Of a DNA stretch of 64,000 bases, positions 1 to 8,594 are shown piece by piece (the first letter of the stretch is position 1; each line of letters opens with the position of its first letter). The translations under genes were made by a program, and so were the position numbers. Below the pieces are notes generated by a model. It ran no database searches, was not told the origin of the DNA, and saw only the letters and a program-made list of their open reading frames with translations. Origin of the DNA: JAOUGY01 sp963825585 (GTDB lineage: Bacteria; Actinomycetota; Acidimicrobiia; Spongiisociales; ZC4RG35); the NCBI GenBank assembly GCA_963825585.1, contig CAWGTX010000004.1:62001-126000 (forward strand), written 5' to 3'.

Positions 1-383
1 CGATGACGCTTCCCGCCGCCCTCGAGAACGCCGCCCGGGAGACCGGTGGTGCGGTGACGGACGAGGTCGGCGATCTGCTGCGGCGAGCGCGGCACCGGGG
101 AGTGGCGCGAGCGCTCGCCGAGACCGAGGGTCCGCTCTCCGATCTGGCCACCCAACTCGCTCAAGCCCAGGTGACCGGAGCTCCCATGGTGGGCGCGGTG
201 ACGGCGTTCCTGTCCACGCGTCGGTCCGCCACCCGCTCGAGACTGCTGGAACGGGCCCGCACGCTACCGGTCAGATTGATCGTCCCGGTGGCGTTGTTCC
301 TGCTCCCCGGCTTCATCGTGCTCGTGATGGGGCCTTACGTGATCGACCAACTCGGCGAACTCGTTGCCTCGCCGTTCCCATGA
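1..383 (+). CDS. TadC-like type II secretion F-domain protein, C-terminal part
   Basis: This is the 3' end of a gene open at the left window edge, in the frame of positions 3-383. The visible ~126 residues have an amphipathic helical region followed by one strong membrane segment (about residues 88-115, PVRLIVPVALFLLPGFIVLV) and a short tail. That is the usual end of TadB/TadC, inner-membrane platform proteins of the Tad/Flp pilus. A Flp-like pilin and TadE/TadG-like genes follow directly, the normal actinobacterial order. The family is assigned from the terminal membrane segment plus context, since most of the protein lies outside. Confidence 0.65.
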   Translation, partial: MTLPAALENAARETGGAVTDEVGDLLRRARHRGVARALAETEGPLSDLATQLAQAQVTGAPMVGAVTAFLSTRRSATRSRLLERARTLPVRLIVPVALFLLPGFIVLVMGPYVIDQLGELVASPFP

Positions 384-434
384 CCGCACTTCCCCCCGAT
401 GCCGGCCGGATGCCGTGCCGAGGAAAGGAGTGGC

Positions 435-638
435 ATGTTCGCCACCACACTGCGCAGGATCGATTCGGAAGAGGAGGGGCAGGGCACCATCGAATACGTG
501 CTCGTGATGTTGGCGGTAGCGGCGGTCGCCGTCGTGCTCATCGCCTGGGCGAAGAGTGGATCGGGCAAGGCGGCGCTCGAGGGACTGTTCACGAACGTCA
601 TCTCGTGGGTCTCGGCGGCCGCCGCCAAGTTCCGCTGA
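435..638 (+). CDS. Flp/DUF4244-like small pilin subunit
   Basis: The product has 67 residues. The start is the ATG at 435, preceded by an AGGAAAGGAG ribosome binding site; an upstream in-frame ATG at 399 lacks one. The protein has a short charged leader, then GQGTIEYVLVML, a class III (Flp-type) prepilin-like junction where Glu follows the Gly/Thr stretch, then one hydrophobic helix. It is probably cleaved by a Tad prepilin peptidase and assembled into a thin pilus. It lies between the TadC-like and TadE-like genes. DUF4244 is the actinobacterial family with this size and position. Confidence 0.7.
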   Translation: MFATTLRRIDSEEEGQGTIEYVLVMLAVAAVAVVLIAWAKSGSGKAALEGLFTNVISWVSAAAAKFR

Positions 639-639
639 C

Positions 640-993
640 ATGGAGCGGGGATCGTTGACCGTTGAGGCGGCTTTCGTCATCCCCGTCATCCTGGTCGTGC
701 TGATGGCGGTGGTCGAAGTCGTCGCCGCCGTCGGCACACACCTCGAACTGGTTGCGGCCGCCCGGGAAGGGGCCAGGGTCGCAGCCACCGCCCCCGACCC
801 CGCTCAGGCGGTCGCGGCGGCCAGATCGGTGGTGGGTTCCGGGATGAAGGTGCACGTGCTGGTCGTGCGGCCGGACGTGGTGGGCCGGCAGGCGCAGGTG
901 ACGGTGTCCTACGACAAACCGCTCGTGACCCCTCTGCTCTCGGCGATCACGGTGCCGATGCGGGCGCGGGCGGTGATGAGGGTCGAGCGGTGA
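640..993 (+). CDS. TadE-like pseudopilin
   Basis: The product has 117 residues; the ATG at 640 follows the pilin stop by one base. The N-terminus ERGSLTVEAAFVIPVILVVL is the TadE-like signature (G-x-x-x-V-E-A/F), followed by a single transmembrane helix and an exported domain containing AAREGARVAA, common in TadE/TadG minor pilins. It is translationally coupled to the next gene through a GTGA overlap at 990-993. It is expected to be a minor pseudopilin processed by the prepilin peptidase. Confidence 0.75.
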   Translation: MERGSLTVEAAFVIPVILVVLMAVVEVVAAVGTHLELVAAAREGARVAATAPDPAQAVAAARSVVGSGMKVHVLVVRPDVVGRQAQVTVSYDKPLVTPLLSAITVPMRARAVMRVER

Positions 994-1373
994 GTGAGCG
1001 TGGCGCCACCTCGCTGCTCGCTGCCGCCATCCTCGCCCTCACGGTGTTCGCCGGATTGACCGGTGTCGAGGTGTACCGGCTGGTGACGGCCAAAGCCGTC
1101 GCTCAGACCGCGGCCGACGCGGCAGCTCTGGCTGCTGCGCCGCTCACCTTCGCTCCGTTCGGCTCGGACTCGTCACCCGAGGTCGAGGCCGGCATGTTCG
1201 CAGCGGCGAACGGGTCGACATTGGTGGAGTGCCGATGCCCGTACGATCCCGTCTGGCGCCCGCGAATCGTGGTGGTGACCGTGGCCGTGGAAGTCGACTC
1301 ATTCGTCGGTATCTCGCAGGTCCGGGCGGCGTCGGCGGCCGAGTTCGATCCCACTGTGTGGCTGACACCATGA
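990..1373 (+). CDS. TadG/Rv3654c-like exported pilus-associated protein
   Basis: The product has 127 residues and a GTG start inside the tadE stop (GTGA). It begins SERGATSLLAAAILALTVFAGLTG, a charged tip plus one transmembrane helix, followed by AVAQTAADAAALAAA, the helix typical of the helicase/secretion neighbourhood TadE-like proteins of actinobacteria. The remainder is a small exported domain with a CRC pair. It is the last gene of the pilus operon, since ybaK follows after 21 bases with its own start. Confidence 0.6.
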   Translation: MSERGATSLLAAAILALTVFAGLTGVEVYRLVTAKAVAQTAADAAALAAAPLTFAPFGSDSSPEVEAGMFAAANGSTLVECRCPYDPVWRPRIVVVTVAVEVDSFVGISQVRAASAAEFDPTVWLTP

Positions 1374-1394
1374 AGCGATGGCATCATCCCGCTC

Positions 1395-1874
1395 ATGGCG
1401 AAGCCCGTGAGTGGAACACCGGCGATCATCGCGCTCGAAGCGGCGGGCGTGTCCCACGTGGTCCATCCCTATGAACTCACCGAGAGCGCCGACACGTACG
1501 GTGAAGCGGTGGCCGTGGTGCTCGGCGTCGACCCCGAACGACTGTTCAAGACTCTGGTGGCGGAGGTCGACGGTCAACCCACCGTGGCCATCGTTCCGGT
1601 CTCGTCCCGGTTGGCCACCAAGTTGCTCGCCCGAGCCGCCGGCGGCAAGAAGGCCGACATGATCGCTCCCGACGTCGCCGAGCGGCTCACCGGCTACGTC
1701 ACCGGTGGAATCAGCCCCTTCGGTCAGAAGCGTCCCCTCATGACCTTCGTCGACGAGACGATCGAGCTGTGGGACACCGTGTACGTGAGCGCCGGCAAGC
1801 GGGGCCTCCAGGTCGAGGTTTCACCGGCGGATCTGATCCGACTGCTGGGCGCCACAGTGGCCGAGCTGATCTGA
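1395..1874 (+). CDS. ybaK: Cys-tRNA(Pro)/Cys-tRNA(Cys) deacylase YbaK
   Basis: The product has 159 residues, full length for the YbaK/EbsC family. YbaK proteins hydrolyse mischarged Cys-tRNA(Pro) in the cytoplasm. Recognisable parts are the N-terminal GTPAIIALEAAGVSHVVHPY, the VFKTL-like segment LFKTLVAEVDG, the conserved lysine region ATKLLARAAGGKKADM, and the C-terminal TGYVTGGISPFGQKR with the GGISP/G turn shared by the family. The gene is monocistronic and is followed by an iterated repeat and a strong hairpin. Confidence 0.9.
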   Translation: MAKPVSGTPAIIALEAAGVSHVVHPYELTESADTYGEAVAVVLGVDPERLFKTLVAEVDGQPTVAIVPVSSRLATKLLARAAGGKKADMIAPDVAERLTGYVTGGISPFGQKRPLMTFVDETIELWDTVYVSAGKRGLQVEVSPADLIRLLGATVAELI

Positions 1875-1881
1875 ACCAGAC

Positions 1882-1947
1882 GGGTCGACGGGTCAACGCG
1901 TCAATAGGTCAACAGGTCAACAGGTCAACAGGTCAACAGGTCAACAA
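1882..1947. repeat. Iterated GGTCAACA word array
   Basis: About 66 bases between ybaK and the terminator consist almost wholly of the 8-mer GGTCAACA, in six near-perfect consecutive or spaced copies. The same word, or its complement TGTTGACC, recurs in other intergenic gaps of this window (5.1, 30.2, 30.3, 45.5, 46.2 and 51.4 kb), never inside a recognised gene. Confidence 0.85.
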
Positions 1948-1951
1948 GGAG

Positions 1952-1981
1952 AAGGCCGGAGGAGCGAACTCCTCCGGCCTT
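1952..1981. terminator. Bidirectional hairpin terminator between convergent ybaK and glnII
   Basis: A perfect 12-bp stem, AAGGCCGGAGGA (1952-1963) with TCCTCCGGCCTT (1970-1981), and a 6-base loop. It lies between the ends of two convergent genes. There is no long T-run, as is common in high-GC genomes. Confidence 0.75.
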
Positions 1982-2035
1982 CTGCATCGATTGCCGCTCG
2001 GTCGACCAGTTGCCTGGCCGAATCGCTGATCCTGT

Positions 2036-3043
2036 CTAGAGGTCGCCGGCGGCGGAGCCGCAGATCGTCTCTGTGATCAGCTTGGTCACCACGTAGGGAT
2101 CCATGTTGGCATTGGGACGCCGATCCTCGAGGTAGCCCTTGCCTTCCTTGGCGCACTGCCACGGGATACGCACCGAGGCGCCGCGGTCCGACACTCCGTA
2201 GGAGTAGTGGGTCCAGGGAGCAGTCTCGTGCAGGCCGGTCAGGCGATGCTCGATCTCTGCGCCGTAGTTGGCGACGTGCAGGTCGTGGCGCTTCCCGAGT
2301 GCCTCGGCGGCAGCGATGATCGGGTCGTAGCTCTCGCGCATGGCTTTGGTCGAGAAGTTGGTGTGAGCACCGGCACCGTTCCAGTCGCCCTTCACCGGCT
2401 TCGGATCGAGGTGAGCCGAGATGCCGAAGTCCTCGGCCACGCGGTAGAGCAGGTAACGGGCCAGCCAGATCTCGTCGGAGGCCTCGATCGGTCCTGCCGG
2501 GCCGATTTGGAACTCCCACTGCCCGATCATCACCTCGGCGTTGGTGCCCGAGATGGTGAGACCGGCGTCGAGGCAGGCGGTGGTGTGCGCTTCAACGACC
2601 TCACGGCCGAAGATCTCGTCGTATCCGACGCCGCAGTAGTAGCCGCCCTGGGGGGCGGGATACCCACCCATCGGGAAGCCGTACGGGCGGCCTTCCTTGA
2701 AGAAGGTGTACTCCTGCTCGATCCCGAACCACGGCTCCTGTTCGGCGTACTTGGTTGCGATCTCCACCAGAGCGGCTCGGGTGTTCGACGGGTGCGGCTC
2801 CATGTCGACGGTCAGAACGTCGCAGAGGACGAGCACGTCGTCCTTTCCGCGGATCGGGTCGGGAACGACCCGGACGGGGTTGAGCACGCAGTCGGACTGG
2901 TTGCCGGGTGCCTGGTTGGTCGAGGAACCGTCGAAGCCCCAGATGGGTGCATCGGCGCCGTCGGCGACGACCTTGGTTTTGGTGCGCAGACGCTTGGTGG
3001 GCTCGGATCCGTCGATCCAGATGTATTCAGCTCTGTACGGCAC
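2036..3043 (-). CDS. glnII: Glutamine synthetase, type II (eukaryote-like)
   Basis: The product has 335 residues, the length of type II glutamine synthetase (about 330-370), far shorter than GSI (about 470). It condenses glutamate and ammonia with ATP in the cytoplasm. Diagnostic segments are WGFDGSSTNQA (36-45), the metal/ATP motif FGIEQEYTFF (106-115), NAEVMIGQWEFQIGP (168-182), KPVKGDWNGAGAHTNFS (215-231) and HRLTGLHET (266-274). The type I adenylylation loop is absent. GSII genes are known in Streptomyces and Frankia alongside GSI. The gene is monocistronic, with a GGGAG ribosome binding site just upstream of the ATG. Confidence 0.95.
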   Translation of the reverse strand: MPYRAEYIWIDGSEPTKRLRTKTKVVADGADAPIWGFDGSSTNQAPGNQSDCVLNPVRVVPDPIRGKDDVLVLCDVLTVDMEPHPSNTRAALVEIATKYAEQEPWFGIEQEYTFFKEGRPYGFPMGGYPAPQGGYYCGVGYDEIFGREVVEAHTTACLDAGLTISGTNAEVMIGQWEFQIGPAGPIEASDEIWLARYLLYRVAEDFGISAHLDPKPVKGDWNGAGAHTNFSTKAMRESYDPIIAAAEALGKRHDLHVANYGAEIEHRLTGLHETAPWTHYSYGVSDRGASVRIPWQCAKEGKGYLEDRRPNANMDPYVVTKLITETICGSAAGDL

Positions 3044-3198
3044 GGCGCTCCCTCTCTTGGGTGGGTGACCTGGGGATGGTCACTGACGAACAGTGTGTGA
3101 CCTGACGCAACCACTCACCGATTTCCCTCGGATTATGCGAATGTGAACACCGTGTTTCGGGCAACGCCGAGGCAGGCGACCCCCGCTCGGGTTGCCGC

Positions 3199-3555
3199 TC
3201 ACTGGGAGGCCAGTCCCCGTTCCCGCTCGTTCGGCGCCGCCTGTTCGGAACCCATGATCATCGATGCCTTCCAGGCGAGGACCGTGCCGGAGAACTCCAG
3301 GTGGACGCGTTCGGCGCACCAGTCGACCGTCACCGACCTTCCGTTCCGGCTGACCACACGGACCGCCGACTTCGGCACGAGCATGGAAGTGCCGTCGGCG
3401 AGCCACAACCGGAGCGAGTCGTCGACCTCCTCGAGTGCGCCAGAGCCCAGCTCCGGTAGCGTGATCTGCACCGGCACTGCCCGCGAGGGCAGCCTTGCGG
3501 CTTTGCGTCTCGGCGCGTTGAACAGCGACGAGACATCCATTCCCTCATACCCCAT
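3199..3555 (-). CDS. Hypothetical protein, 118 aa
   Basis: I do not recognise a family. The product is soluble, with no signal peptide or membrane helix; the central part (about 40-95) reads as a small beta-rich fold (LEEVDDSLRLWLADGTSML, then AVRVVSRNGRSVTVDW). A second in-frame ATG lies five codons in (3540) directly after GAGGGA, so the true start may be there. It lies upstream of glnII in the same direction, separated by 155 bases, so it is probably transcribed separately. Codon bias resembles its neighbours. Confidence 0.5.
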   Translation of the reverse strand: MGYEGMDVSSLFNAPRRKAARLPSRAVPVQITLPELGSGALEEVDDSLRLWLADGTSMLVPKSAVRVVSRNGRSVTVDWCAERVHLEFSGTVLAWKASMIMGSEQAAPNERERGLASQ

Positions 3556-3654
3556 GGCTGCTTCGGCCTGCCCCAGGCGGCCCTCCTTGACGAAAGGATA
3601 CCGTCCGCCGCCGGAACCATCCAGCGAGGGCCGATGATCTCGAGGCGCCCCCGT

Positions 3655-4272
3655 TCAGAGTCCGAGTTCGGACTCGATTCTCGCCAGGCGGGTCTCGAGC
3701 GAGACGATTCGCTCGAGAAGTCCGGAGTCGGCCGGGTTGGTTGCCGGTGCAGTCGCGGGTCCCGTCCACGTTCCGTCCCAGCCGAGCAGCACGGTGCGGT
3801 ATCGGTTCTCCTTCTGCCCGGGAGCACGTTCGAGACGGGCAACGAGCGGATCGTTCCGCGTGATCAGATCCTCGAGGGTCTCCTCCACCGCCTCTGTCGA
3901 AGGGAACTCGCAGTAGCGGTCGGTGCGCTGCCGGAGTTCGCCCGGCGTCTGCGGGCCACGCAACAGGAGCACGGCGAGCAGGGCCAATTGCCGGGAGTCG
4001 ACTTCGAGCACGTCATCGGCCTTGTGGACGTACTTCAGGGCGCGAGCACCCGGTGTGCGGGTGAAGCGGGAAAGGCCCTTGTCGTTGAGCTTGGCGAGCG
4101 CTCCTTCGACCAGTTCCTCGTCGTAGGTCGAGACCGGCTCGCGATTGGTCTTCTGGCTGGCTGCGGCCACGAGTGCGTTCACCGTCATCGGGTAGTACTC
4201 GGGCGTGGTCATCTGCTTCTCGATGAGACACCCGAGGATCCTCGCTTCTTCGGCCGAGAGCGTCGGCACCAT
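3655..4272 (-). CDS. YceH-family (DUF480) winged-helix protein
   Basis: The product has 205 residues. The start is the ATG at 4272-4270, which overlaps the stop of the upstream hydrolase by one base (TGATG); a longer in-frame reading to 4512 only shadows the hydrolase. The family signature is clear: LSAEEARILGCLIEKQMTTP (5-24), YYPMTVNALVAAASQKTNR, DDVLEVDSRQLALLAVLLLRGPQTPGELRQRT, and a C-terminal coiled coil (LERIVSLETRLARIESEL). DUF480 proteins have paired winged-helix domains; their function is not established. Translational coupling to the hydrolase is visible. Confidence 0.85.
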   Translation of the reverse strand: MVPTLSAEEARILGCLIEKQMTTPEYYPMTVNALVAAASQKTNREPVSTYDEELVEGALAKLNDKGLSRFTRTPGARALKYVHKADDVLEVDSRQLALLAVLLLRGPQTPGELRQRTDRYCEFPSTEAVEETLEDLITRNDPLVARLERAPGQKENRYRTVLLGWDGTWTGPATAPATNPADSGLLERIVSLETRLARIESELGL

Positions 4273-5039
4273 CAGTTGACGAAACCCTTGACCCGGTCCA
4301 CGAACCGCTCCGATTCGATCAGGTGCGGGTAGTGGGCGTTCCCGGGCCACACCTCGACCTCGGCCTGGGGGATGAGCGACGTCAACCAGGTCCGGTATTC
4401 CTCGCCAGGGTCGTCGCCGTGGATGGCCAGATACGGGGCGTCGATGCCCCCGATGAGAGTGCGCACCATGGTGTCGAGTTCCTCGACGGAGTGACTGAAG
4501 ATCGGATCCCACACCCCGAGGACCACTTCCTGGACCGGGCGGCGCAGGGCGGTCAGCCGGGCGCGTTCGGCGTCGGGCAATGGCGCCATCATCCCGTCGA
4601 ACATCATCCCGACAACGCCGGCGAAGGCCTCGCTGCGCAGCATCGGTTCCACCTCGCTGAGACCCTCCTTGAAGGCGGCCAGGGACAGGGGCTGGTCGAC
4701 GTTCACCACGGTGCGGGTCGGGTAGGCGGCGCCGTAGACGGAGGCGACGAACCCGCCCAGCGAGTGTCCGATCAAGGTGGGGAGCCCCGCCCCCGCCTCG
4801 TCCGCCACCGCTTTGACATCGGCCGCCAGGGCATCGAGCGAATAGGTGGAGGCGGGGTCGGAGTCGCCGTGACCACGGAGGTCGAGGGCGATGACCCGGC
4901 CGACTCGGGCGAGTCGCTGGCGGGTGGCTCCCCAGGCCGTGCGATTCTCGGTGATGCCATGGATGAGAATGAGGTCGGGGCCGTCGCCCTCCACTTCGAA
5001 GGCCACTCTGTTCCCGTCGGGACCGATGGAGTACTGCAT
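4272..5039 (-). CDS. Alpha/beta-fold hydrolase
   Basis: The product has 255 residues. It has the oxyanion-hole motif LIHGITENRTAW near residue 26, the nucleophile elbow GHSLGG (Ser about residue 93), the DLRGHGDSD segment, and a C-terminal catalytic His in GNAHYPHL (about 237). It has no signal peptide and is probably a cytoplasmic esterase or hydrolase of unknown substrate. It is first in a two-gene unit with the YceH-like gene. Confidence 0.85.
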   Translation of the reverse strand: MQYSIGPDGNRVAFEVEGDGPDLILIHGITENRTAWGATRQRLARVGRVIALDLRGHGDSDPASTYSLDALAADVKAVADEAGAGLPTLIGHSLGGFVASVYGAAYPTRTVVNVDQPLSLAAFKEGLSEVEPMLRSEAFAGVVGMMFDGMMAPLPDAERARLTALRRPVQEVVLGVWDPIFSHSVEELDTMVRTLIGGIDAPYLAIHGDDPGEEYRTWLTSLIPQAEVEVWPGNAHYPHLIESERFVDRVKGFVN

Positions 5040-5100
5040 GGCGGAAACCTACAGGATGATCTCTCCGCCGGGGTCGGTCGGTGGATGCGTCGGGCTTGGC

Positions 5101-5140
5101 CTGTTGACTCGCTGACCTCGACCGGTTGACCGCTCGACCT
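5101..5140. repeat. GTTGACC-type word cluster
   Basis: Three to four degenerate copies of the word GTTGAC(C) occur in the divergent gap between the hydrolase and the pyrophosphatase. This is the complement of the GGTCAACA word at 1.9 kb. Confidence 0.5.
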
Positions 5141-5260
5141 TCCCTGGACTGGGGTCGGTGCAGCGACCTTCATCCGCGGAGCCGGAACGGACCACGTCGC
5201 CACCCCGGTTCTTTCTCCATGCGAGAGAGCACGCCATGGGTACGCTGATCAGCGATACCC

Positions 5261-5872
5261 ATGAAGAGACTCAACCCGCTCCACCAATGGCGTGCCCATC
5301 CCTGGCACGGCCTCGGCCCCGGTGCCGGAGCACCCGAGATCGTCACCTGCTTCATCGAGATGACGCCATTCGACCTCATCAAGTACGAGATCGACAAGGA
5401 GAACGGCTATCTCCGCGTTGACCGGCCGCAACGTTCGTCTGCGGTACTTCCGGCCCTGTACGGGTTCATTCCCCAGACCTATTGCGCCGAGCGGGTCGCC
5501 GAACTCTCGCCCAAGGCGGCGGGTGGCGACGGTGATCCGCTGGACATCTGTGTGATCTCCGAGCGGCCGATTCAGAAATCCGAGATCCTGCTCACCGCAC
5601 GAGTGGTGGGCGGACTTCAGATGGTCGACGACTCCGAGGCCGACGACAAGATCGTGGCCGTTCTCGCCAACGATGACGTCTACGGCGACGCCCGGGACAT
5701 CGCCGACATCCCCCCAGCGATGATCGAACGCCTCCACCACTACTTCTCGACCTACAAGCTGTTGCGGGGCAAGGACGTCTCGGTGTCGATCGAGGAGATC
5801 TATGGCGCCGAACGCGCTCGTGACGTAGTGCGTGCGGCCATGGCCGACTACGAGGAGCACTACGGCCTTTGA
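5261..5872 (+). CDS. ppa: Inorganic pyrophosphatase, soluble family I
   Basis: The product has 203 residues. It hydrolyses PPi to orthophosphate in the cytoplasm with Mg2+. The family I signature D-x-D-P-x-D is present as GDGDPLDICV (about 89-98), with the substrate-binding segments IKYEIDKENGYLRVDRP and LYGFIPQTYC before it and DDKIVAVLANDDVYG after it. The ATG at 5261 is the first in frame; the first ~25 residues (RLNPLHQWRAHPWHGLGPG) are atypical for the family, so part of them may be untranslated. A membrane pyrophosphatase is also encoded 10 kb away. Confidence 0.9.
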   Translation: MKRLNPLHQWRAHPWHGLGPGAGAPEIVTCFIEMTPFDLIKYEIDKENGYLRVDRPQRSSAVLPALYGFIPQTYCAERVAELSPKAAGGDGDPLDICVISERPIQKSEILLTARVVGGLQMVDDSEADDKIVAVLANDDVYGDARDIADIPPAMIERLHHYFSTYKLLRGKDVSVSIEEIYGAERARDVVRAAMADYEEHYGL

Positions 5873-5964
5873 CGTTGCGGTTTGGAGAATGGCGGCGGGT
5901 CTCCTCCCACAGGAATTGGTGGCGGGAAGACCATCAGCACGGTTGTGAGCGTTCGCCCGGAGCA

Positions 5965-8214
5965 TCAGGCCAGTAGGACGTCCAACAGCCGCACCGCTCC
6001 GGCCTTGTCGAGTGGGTCGTTGAAGTTGCCGCACTTGGGTGATTGCACACAGCTCGGACAGCCCGACAGGCAGGGGCAGGAGCGAATGGCCTCGACGGTC
6101 GCCTTCAGGTGGTCCCGGCCGGCGGTGAAGGCGACGGGTGAGATCCCGGCACCGCCGGGGAAGGCCTCGTAGATGAAGATCGTGGCCACCCCGGTCTGGG
6201 GGTGCCAATTGGTGGACAGGCCGCCGATGTCCCACCGATCGCAGATCGCCATGAGGGGCATCATCCCGATCCCGGCGTGCTCGGCGGCGTGCAGCGCTCC
6301 CGGGATCGAAGGCTGATCGAGCTGAGCGGCCCCGAGGAGATGATCGGGGATGGTGAACCAGATGCCCTCGGTCTCGAACACGGTCGGCGGGAGGTCGAGA
6401 TACACGGTGTCGAGTACTTCCCGGGATCCGAGCTTGCGCTTCTGGTAGGCGACGACATGGGTCTCGACGCGGACCACTCCGTGATGGTGGCCGACCTCGC
6501 CGATCCGGTCTTTGGCGAGTAGGTCGATGATCTCGAGGTCCTTTTCGGTCTTGGGTTGGGTGTAGTAATCGACCGCCTCTGGATGCACCCGCACCTCCCT
6601 GCGCGACAGGTCGAGGCGTTCCACCACGTGGGTTTCACCTTGGTGCAGGTACACGGCCCCCGGATGGGCGTCACGGAATGCCCGCTCCTCGTCGAAGGTG
6701 CCGAGCGGTTCACCCTCCGACACGATCACGTAGGTCGGCCCACCACTCGATCTGATGTCTACCCGCGATGCCGGGCGTTGTCGGTGCGCCCAGAACAACT
6801 TCCCGTCCTTGAGGCGGACCAGGCCCTCCTGGACGAGCCGGTTGGCTGCCTCCTCGATCGCTTCGCCGAGGATCTCGCGATCTTCGATGTGCAGCGGAAG
6901 CTCGTGAGCGGCGCAGGCTGCGTGCGCCTCGGCCACCAGCGGGTTCGACGGGTTGATCACGGCTGCTTCGGGTGTCCGGCTGAACAACTCGGCCGGATGG
7001 GTCATGAAGTACTGGTCGAGGGCGTCCTCGCCGGCGACCAGCGCCACCAGTGAGGCCTCCCGACGCCGACCCGCTCTGCCCGCCTGCTGGCGGAACGACG
7101 ATATGGTGCCGGGAAAGGTCGTGAGCACGGCGGCGTCGAGGCCGCCGACGTCGATGCCCAACTCGAGCGCGTTGGTGGCGATCACCCCGGCCAACCGGCC
7201 CGAGAACAGCCGCGCCTCGATCTCCCGTCGCTGCTTGGCCAGATAGCCGGCCCGGTAGGGGGCGATCCGCTCCCGCTGGTCCTTGGGCATTCGGTCGGAA
7301 GCCATCCGATACATCAGTTCGGTCGTCTTACGACTGCGGGTGAAGGCGATCGTGTTGAGGTCGGCTCGCACCAGGTCGAGGAAGAGGTCGGTGGAGTCGG
7401 CCAGGGCCGAACGGCGCCGGTTCAGCTCCTCGTCGATCACCGGCGGGTTCCACATCGCCACCCACTGCTCGCCCCGCGGCGATGCGTCATCGTCGATCAC
7501 CTCGACCGCTTTACCGCACAGGGCCGATGCCAGCTCACCGGGGTTGCCGATGGTGGCCGACCCGAACACGAAGGTCGGGTCGGACCCGTAGTGACGGCAG
7601 ATGCGGCGGAGGCGACGCAACACCATCGCCACGTGGGTGCCGAAGATGCCCCGCAGCGTGTGCATCTCGTCGACCACCACGAACTCGAGACGGTGGAAGA
7701 AGTCCCCCCACGGCCCGTGATAGGGGAGCATGCCCACGTGGAGCATGTCGGGGTTGGTGAGGATCACGTTTGCCTGGCGGCGGATCCTGGCCCGTTCATC
7801 GGGCGGGGTGTCGCCGTCGTAGGTGGCGGCTTTCACGTCGGGGATCCGGAGGTCGGTGAAGCTGCGTAGCTGGTCCTGAGCGAGTGCCTTGGTGGGGTAC
7901 AGGCACAGGGCGGTGGTCTTCGACTGAGCCAGGATCGCCTCGATGATGGGTGCCTGATAACACAGCGTCTTCCCCGAAGCGGTGCCCGCCACCACCACGG
8001 TGTCCACGTGGTCGCGCAGTCGGCGGATCGCCTTCGCCTGGTGCCGGTAGAGCCGGTCCACGCCTCGGTCTTCGAGCCGTGCCTGCAGAAGTGGATGCAG
8101 CGGCGGATCGAGCTTCATGAACATCCCGGCCCGCTCAGGCCGATGTTCGACATGGACGAGCGAACCGTCCTCGTCGTCGTGCCAGTGCGCCAGCACGTCG
8201 TCGATGGAGGTCAC
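5965..8214 (-). CDS. DEAD/DEAH-box helicase of the MrfA/YprA (DUF1998) type
   Basis: The product has 749 residues. An SF2 helicase core occupies about 1-430: Q-like motif LYRHQAKAI, Walker A AGTASGKT, motif II VVDEMH (DEVH-type), SAT motif FVFGSATIGNP, and motif VI QQAGRAGRR. The C-terminus is the DUF1998/MZB region with a zinc-binding Cys cluster CPCLSGCPSCVQSPKCG near residue 725. Bacillus MrfA is the characterised relative and acts in mitomycin C repair as a 3'-5' DNA helicase. A similar DNA repair role is inferred. The gene appears monocistronic. Confidence 0.9.
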   Translation of the reverse strand: MTSIDDVLAHWHDDEDGSLVHVEHRPERAGMFMKLDPPLHPLLQARLEDRGVDRLYRHQAKAIRRLRDHVDTVVVAGTASGKTLCYQAPIIEAILAQSKTTALCLYPTKALAQDQLRSFTDLRIPDVKAATYDGDTPPDERARIRRQANVILTNPDMLHVGMLPYHGPWGDFFHRLEFVVVDEMHTLRGIFGTHVAMVLRRLRRICRHYGSDPTFVFGSATIGNPGELASALCGKAVEVIDDDASPRGEQWVAMWNPPVIDEELNRRRSALADSTDLFLDLVRADLNTIAFTRSRKTTELMYRMASDRMPKDQRERIAPYRAGYLAKQRREIEARLFSGRLAGVIATNALELGIDVGGLDAAVLTTFPGTISSFRQQAGRAGRRREASLVALVAGEDALDQYFMTHPAELFSRTPEAAVINPSNPLVAEAHAACAAHELPLHIEDREILGEAIEEAANRLVQEGLVRLKDGKLFWAHRQRPASRVDIRSSGGPTYVIVSEGEPLGTFDEERAFRDAHPGAVYLHQGETHVVERLDLSRREVRVHPEAVDYYTQPKTEKDLEIIDLLAKDRIGEVGHHHGVVRVETHVVAYQKRKLGSREVLDTVYLDLPPTVFETEGIWFTIPDHLLGAAQLDQPSIPGALHAAEHAGIGMMPLMAICDRWDIGGLSTNWHPQTGVATIFIYEAFPGGAGISPVAFTAGRDHLKATVEAIRSCPCLSGCPSCVQSPKCGNFNDPLDKAGAVRLLDVLLA

Positions 8215-8249
8215 GTCTCACTCATCCGAGCGCACCTCACCACCTCTTG

Positions 8250-8588
8250 CCCATTGAGGTCTACCGGATCGGGAAACGGCTTTGTCCCCCTCGAGCTTGC
8301 GAGAGGGGGAAGGGTCCGTCCGGCGCAAGCGCCGGGACGAGGAACGAGTGGGGTAGAGGGGGGGCCTATCCCTCGCGAGCATGATCATGCGATCGGAACT
8401 GGTGCGGAGTTCACCTCGCGGGCTTTCAACCCCCCTACCCCGCTCCTCCGTCGCGGGGGCCCCTTCCCCCACTTCGTGGGGGACAAAGCTCATTACTCCA
8501 ACAGTGCCCATCAATCCCCTATCAGCGTGACCTCAATGCGCAGAACACACGCGAAACGCTTGCGTTCTGCACAATGTGCAAAAGGTGA
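8250..8588 (-). mobile_element. Dispersed palindromic element, copy A (non-coding)
   Basis: This fills the 380-base gap between the helicase and ftsH. Read on the minus strand it matches the element at 59.24-59.65 kb over nearly its whole length: CATTGAGG end, GCTTTGTCCCCCAC hairpin, AGCGGGGTAGGGGGG block, GCCCGCGAG, a central GCTCGCGAGGGATAGG, then the mirror-image GTCCCCC hairpins and a CCTCAATG end. The terminal sequences are inverted repeats. It has no ORF of note and at least four strong hairpins. It is a MITE- or REP-like unit; the family is not recognised. Confidence 0.7.
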
Positions 8589-8594
8589 GGACGG

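Noticed and set aside
2207..3100. 297-codon plus-strand frame
   Set aside because: It is antisense to glnII and lacks any family signature.
3080..3637. Alternative ORFs on both strands around 3.1-3.6 kb
   Set aside because: Only the 118-residue minus-strand frame has a composition like its neighbours; others are shadows.
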